Part shown: piece by piece, positions 61,901 through 64,000 of the stretch
Position numbering within the stretch: position 1 is the stretch's first letter
Layout: each line of letters starts with the position of its first letter
Assembly: GCF_012273895.1 (NCBI RefSeq)
Contig: NC_052109.1
Span: 5,594,432-5,658,431 of the forward strand
DNA from: Zerene cesonia
Taxonomy: Eukaryota > Arthropoda > Insecta > Lepidoptera > Pieridae
Length of the DNA: 64,000 bases
Direction of reading: 5' to 3'
Made by a program: the position numbers and the translations under genes
Notes under the pieces: model-generated
Databases searched by the model: none
Told to the model about the DNA's origin: nothing
What the model saw: only the letters and a program-made list of their open reading frames with translations

Positions 61901-62133
61901 CCAATGGGGCAAGCTACACAGAACATATCAACCGTGAAATCGTCTCCTATCCATCCAATGTTTATATTCCACAATGTATGTACAATATGAACGCAATTTC
62001 TAGATTCTTCTGCGACTGCGGCGCCGGCACGCTGTCGAACCAGTGCCAGCTGCAAGGCGAGCCGACGCAGGACACGGACACGCTGTACGACTCGGCCGCG
62101 CCCATGGAGTCGCACACGCTCATGGTCAACTGA
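49298..62133 (+). CDS. FBXO11: FBXO11, F-box / beta-helix / UBR-finger subunit of SCF ubiquitin ligase
   Basis: Fourteen phase-consistent exons: 49298-49394, 52358-52598, 56420-56587, 56820-57024, 57373-57619, 57897-58121, 58769-59013, 59271-59597, 59748-59942, 60054-60359, 60593-60773, 61023-61170, 61354-61452, 62004-62133 (TGA), encoding 937 residues against about 927 in human. FBXO11 selects substrates for SCF ubiquitin ligase, for example BCL6 and the CDT2 adaptor in vertebrates, and DRE-1 is the nematode orthologue. Order: a low-complexity basic N-terminus with SPYDLRRK and KRPRT, an F-box at about 131-170 (LPDEVLLCILSHLTERDLCR), a right-handed beta-helix of repeats such as GGIYVHE, LAGVWI and NPTLKRNKI, a UBR zinc finger (CQTCNTTDRNAICVNC to FFCDCGAGTLSNQC), and a short tail. 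A Gly/Ser/Ala/Cys-rich insertion of about 50 residues sits in exon 57373. Exons 57373-59597 are very GC-rich, those at 59748-60359 are not. Confidence 0.97.
49395..52357 (+). other. FBXO11 intron 1
   Basis: 3 kb of AT-rich sequence with no exon, RNA gene or clear mobile element that I can support. Confidence 0.5.
52921..52954 (+). repeat. (ATCT)n microsatellite
   Basis: About 8.5 perfect tetranucleotide units in FBXO11 intron 2. Confidence 0.95.
53037..53215 (+). mobile_element. Helitron-like element, second family
   Basis: 179 bp from TCTTATATATAAAATTCTCG to CTAG, followed by T. It matches 37327-37506 over most of its length. In FBXO11 intron 2. Confidence 0.75.
53334..53615 (-). mobile_element. 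Poly(A)-tailed retroelement, diverged copy
   Basis: T run at 53334-53340 then TTCGCCTGATGGTTAGCGAT, and CGAAGCTCGACTCCCACAC at the far end. More diverged than the KCTD3 copies, so probably older. In FBXO11 intron 2. Confidence 0.65.
54280..54466 (+). mobile_element. Poly(A)-tailed retroelement, 5'-truncated copy
   Basis: Shares ACCCTTCCCAGACCATTCC and CTTACCTTCAGGCGAACCAC with the 44561 copy. Partial, in FBXO11 intron 2. Confidence 0.55.
54552..54753 (-). mobile_element. Non-autonomous Helitron-like element
   Basis: 202 bp inverted copy of the 20843-21044 family, with CTAG at 54552-54555 and TC at 54753. The base after CTAG is C, not the expected T. In FBXO11 intron 2. Confidence 0.8.
55792..55950 (+). 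repeat. Lepidopteran interspersed repeat fragment
   Basis: CATCGAAGTCGGTCCATCCG, GGGACCTACGATGCTACAGA, a CA-rich tract, then TTTTTGCGTCGGGTGTTAAA. I recall these phrases as common in lepidopteran genomes as the end of an interspersed element; only one copy is in this window, so the class is not assigned. Confidence 0.45.
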
Positions 62134-62692
62134 GCCGCCGCCTGCCCGCCGCACGCACGACCGACGAGCGCTTGCGCACTAACTGTTTGACATGCGTGTG
62201 TGTTGCATTATGTCGTCCCCTCCCTCGAGAGTGTGTCGCGTTGGATGATGTCGTCCCAGCTGTCGAGGTTCATGTCGTTTCAATCGATCACTTTAAATTG
62301 AATGATAGTTGATTATAGTCAGTGAAACAATGGTTACAATGTATTTGGTGTCTGTGTATCGCTACACATTAAAGTATTCAGTTTAAAATTAATAGCACTT
62401 TAGTGATATACTGTAAAATTGTAAAACCATTCAAATAGATCTTGGATGAGTCCAAAAAGTAATCCTTCTGACCATATAAATCTCTGGTATGCAAAAAGTA
62501 TGTACATGATAATTGTGTTTTTAATATTGTCATTAAATATATGTATGAATCCAGCACTTTTTGCCCAATTCGGTCGTATTTTGAAAGGAAGTAGAGCATG
62601 TACTAAATGAACAATACTATTCCACTATCTTATACTAATGTTATTTGTTGCGAATATCTCATTTACAAGACACTTACTGGATTTTTAATAAA
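62134..62692 (+). other. FBXO11 3' UTR with candidate poly(A) signals
   Basis: The first 100 bp is still GC-rich, then AT-rich. ATTAAA at 62368-62373 and AATAAA at 62687-62692 are the best signal candidates; which one is used is not determined. Confidence 0.45.
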
Positions 62693-64000
62693 CATATTAT
62701 TTTATGACAAATACTAAATACATATATGTCTGTTTATAAATCCTTTCATACTAATACACAATTATGTGTCAAACTTTAGTGGACTGGCTACAAATAGCTT
62801 GTCAGACCCTGGTTGAGGGCTATCGTTCTCTATCGCTAATAGAATTTCATCAAATACTATAGTTTGATAAAATGAAATCCTCTTAGTTGAAGCCCTAGAC
62901 ACTATAGCCTGACCCCGTCCTGCAATACATATTGGTAGGAATTGATGGAATTTTGTGATGTGATTGCAACATGACATTGTATATACACCAGTTCAGTTTG
63001 TTTCACAGTTCTTCTATTAATATAATTTAGATTTGATACAATTTACTCGGTTCGGTTTACTTTATTGATATAGTATCTTCAATGTAATAAGCAACACTGC
63101 CTGTTGAATTCTAATTAGGACTAATTTAAAATATACAAATGATTTCCACTAATGTACAAGATTTGAATGTCCGTTTTGCACAGAAACATTTATGTTAATA
63201 GAATGACTGGGAATCACGCGTTCATCTAAAATTATAAGTCATTGAATGTCGCGCTCTAGCTATTATTTTTATTACCTAAAACTATTCACATTTCGCCGAG
63301 TCGCTGATTCACAAACGGTTGTGCCCTAGCGTTTCATACTCAACATGAATATTTGTAAATTTAGACGACGAAGGTTATATCATTCATTGTGTCGCTACGC
63401 TATTTGTATATGTAGGTGTGTTTTATCGTCGGTACTTAATTATGTATTTCGTCATGTAGTATCGTGCATTCCCAATTTGTAATCATACACCATAATCTCA
63501 AAATCACATTGATATTTAGAATATTTGTTTGTTTTATAAGATGTACTGATAGCGATCTTTATATTGTAATAGGTGTACTGTAGGTCAGTAATCATGGGAA
63601 GATGTTGTTTTAATTTTAGAACGATCGGAGAGTTTTTTTCGTTTGTAAAAGTATTATCCAGCGACTGTGCCAGTCAGGATTGCTCACTGTAATATAACAT
63701 TAAGTATTTTTAACTATTTGACAAGATTTCTTCTTTATTTTACAATGGAGCATTTATTTTTAAGCTTTCCTGACATTAGGGGTTTTCTGCCGGTTTTAGT
63801 TAATAAAAATATGAATAAATGTGGGAGTGTGGTGTAGGGCGGGCGCGTTCGGTTTCCACTCTCGGCTAGGAGTCCGCCTCGCCTAACTAATTCGGCGCTC
63901 CTAACGTGCTTGTAAATATTTATGTCACACAATAATCGAAAATGTAGTAATTAATGTATTTGTATCATTATATTTTTATTATTGATCACAATATGTATGT
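62693..64000. other. Intergenic or extended 3' flank
   Basis: AT-rich with no gene that I can support. A GC-rich patch at 63825-63910 differs from its surroundings and is unassigned. Confidence 0.4.

Overview
The window is animal nuclear DNA, most likely from a butterfly or moth (Lepidoptera). It is AT-rich, with spliced genes using GT-AG introns. Four protein families match their animal orthologues exon by exon. Short non-autonomous Helitron-like elements with 5'-TC and CTAG-3' ends inserted between A and T recur, as is typical of Lepidoptera. There is no bacterial, viral or CRISPR material. Five runs of N are assembly gaps: four of exactly 1000 and one of 134. Family assignments rest on remembered protein families, not on a search.

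Layout. (1) 91-13121, + strand: 3' part of a C2H2 zinc-finger / ELM2 / SANT corepressor of the TRERF1-MIDEAS-ZNF541 type, with a likely alternative first exon at 5592. A long AT-rich 3' flank follows. (2) 19580-28718, - strand: complete 14-exon STT3B, the catalytic subunit of oligosaccharyltransferase, converging on gene 1. (3) 29286 to at least 38444, + strand: KCTD3/SHKBP1-type BTB plus WD40-like protein, divergent from STT3B across 567 bp. Its introns are packed with mobile elements, including an inverted Helitron pair and a 370-bp foldback element, and it has a probable alternative terminal exon. Its C-terminus is lost in a gap. (4) 45044-47404, - strand: complete six-exon RCE1 CAAX protease, convergent with gene 3. 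(5) 49298-62133, + strand: complete 14-exon FBXO11 (F-box, beta-helix, UBR finger), divergent from RCE1 across 1.9 kb.

The genes are unrelated housekeeping or regulatory loci, not a functional cluster: chromatin repression, N-glycosylation, a BTB/WD adaptor, prenyl-protein maturation and ubiquitin ligation. I reconstructed exon ends from splice signals and checked that reading phase is kept across every join. I did not find an undescribed gene system. The most interesting signals are architectural: inverted Helitrons bracketing KCTD3 exons, CA repeats placed immediately after two donor sites in two different genes, alternative first and last exons, exon-by-exon swings in GC content, and a false assembly gap flanked by an exact 77-bp duplication.
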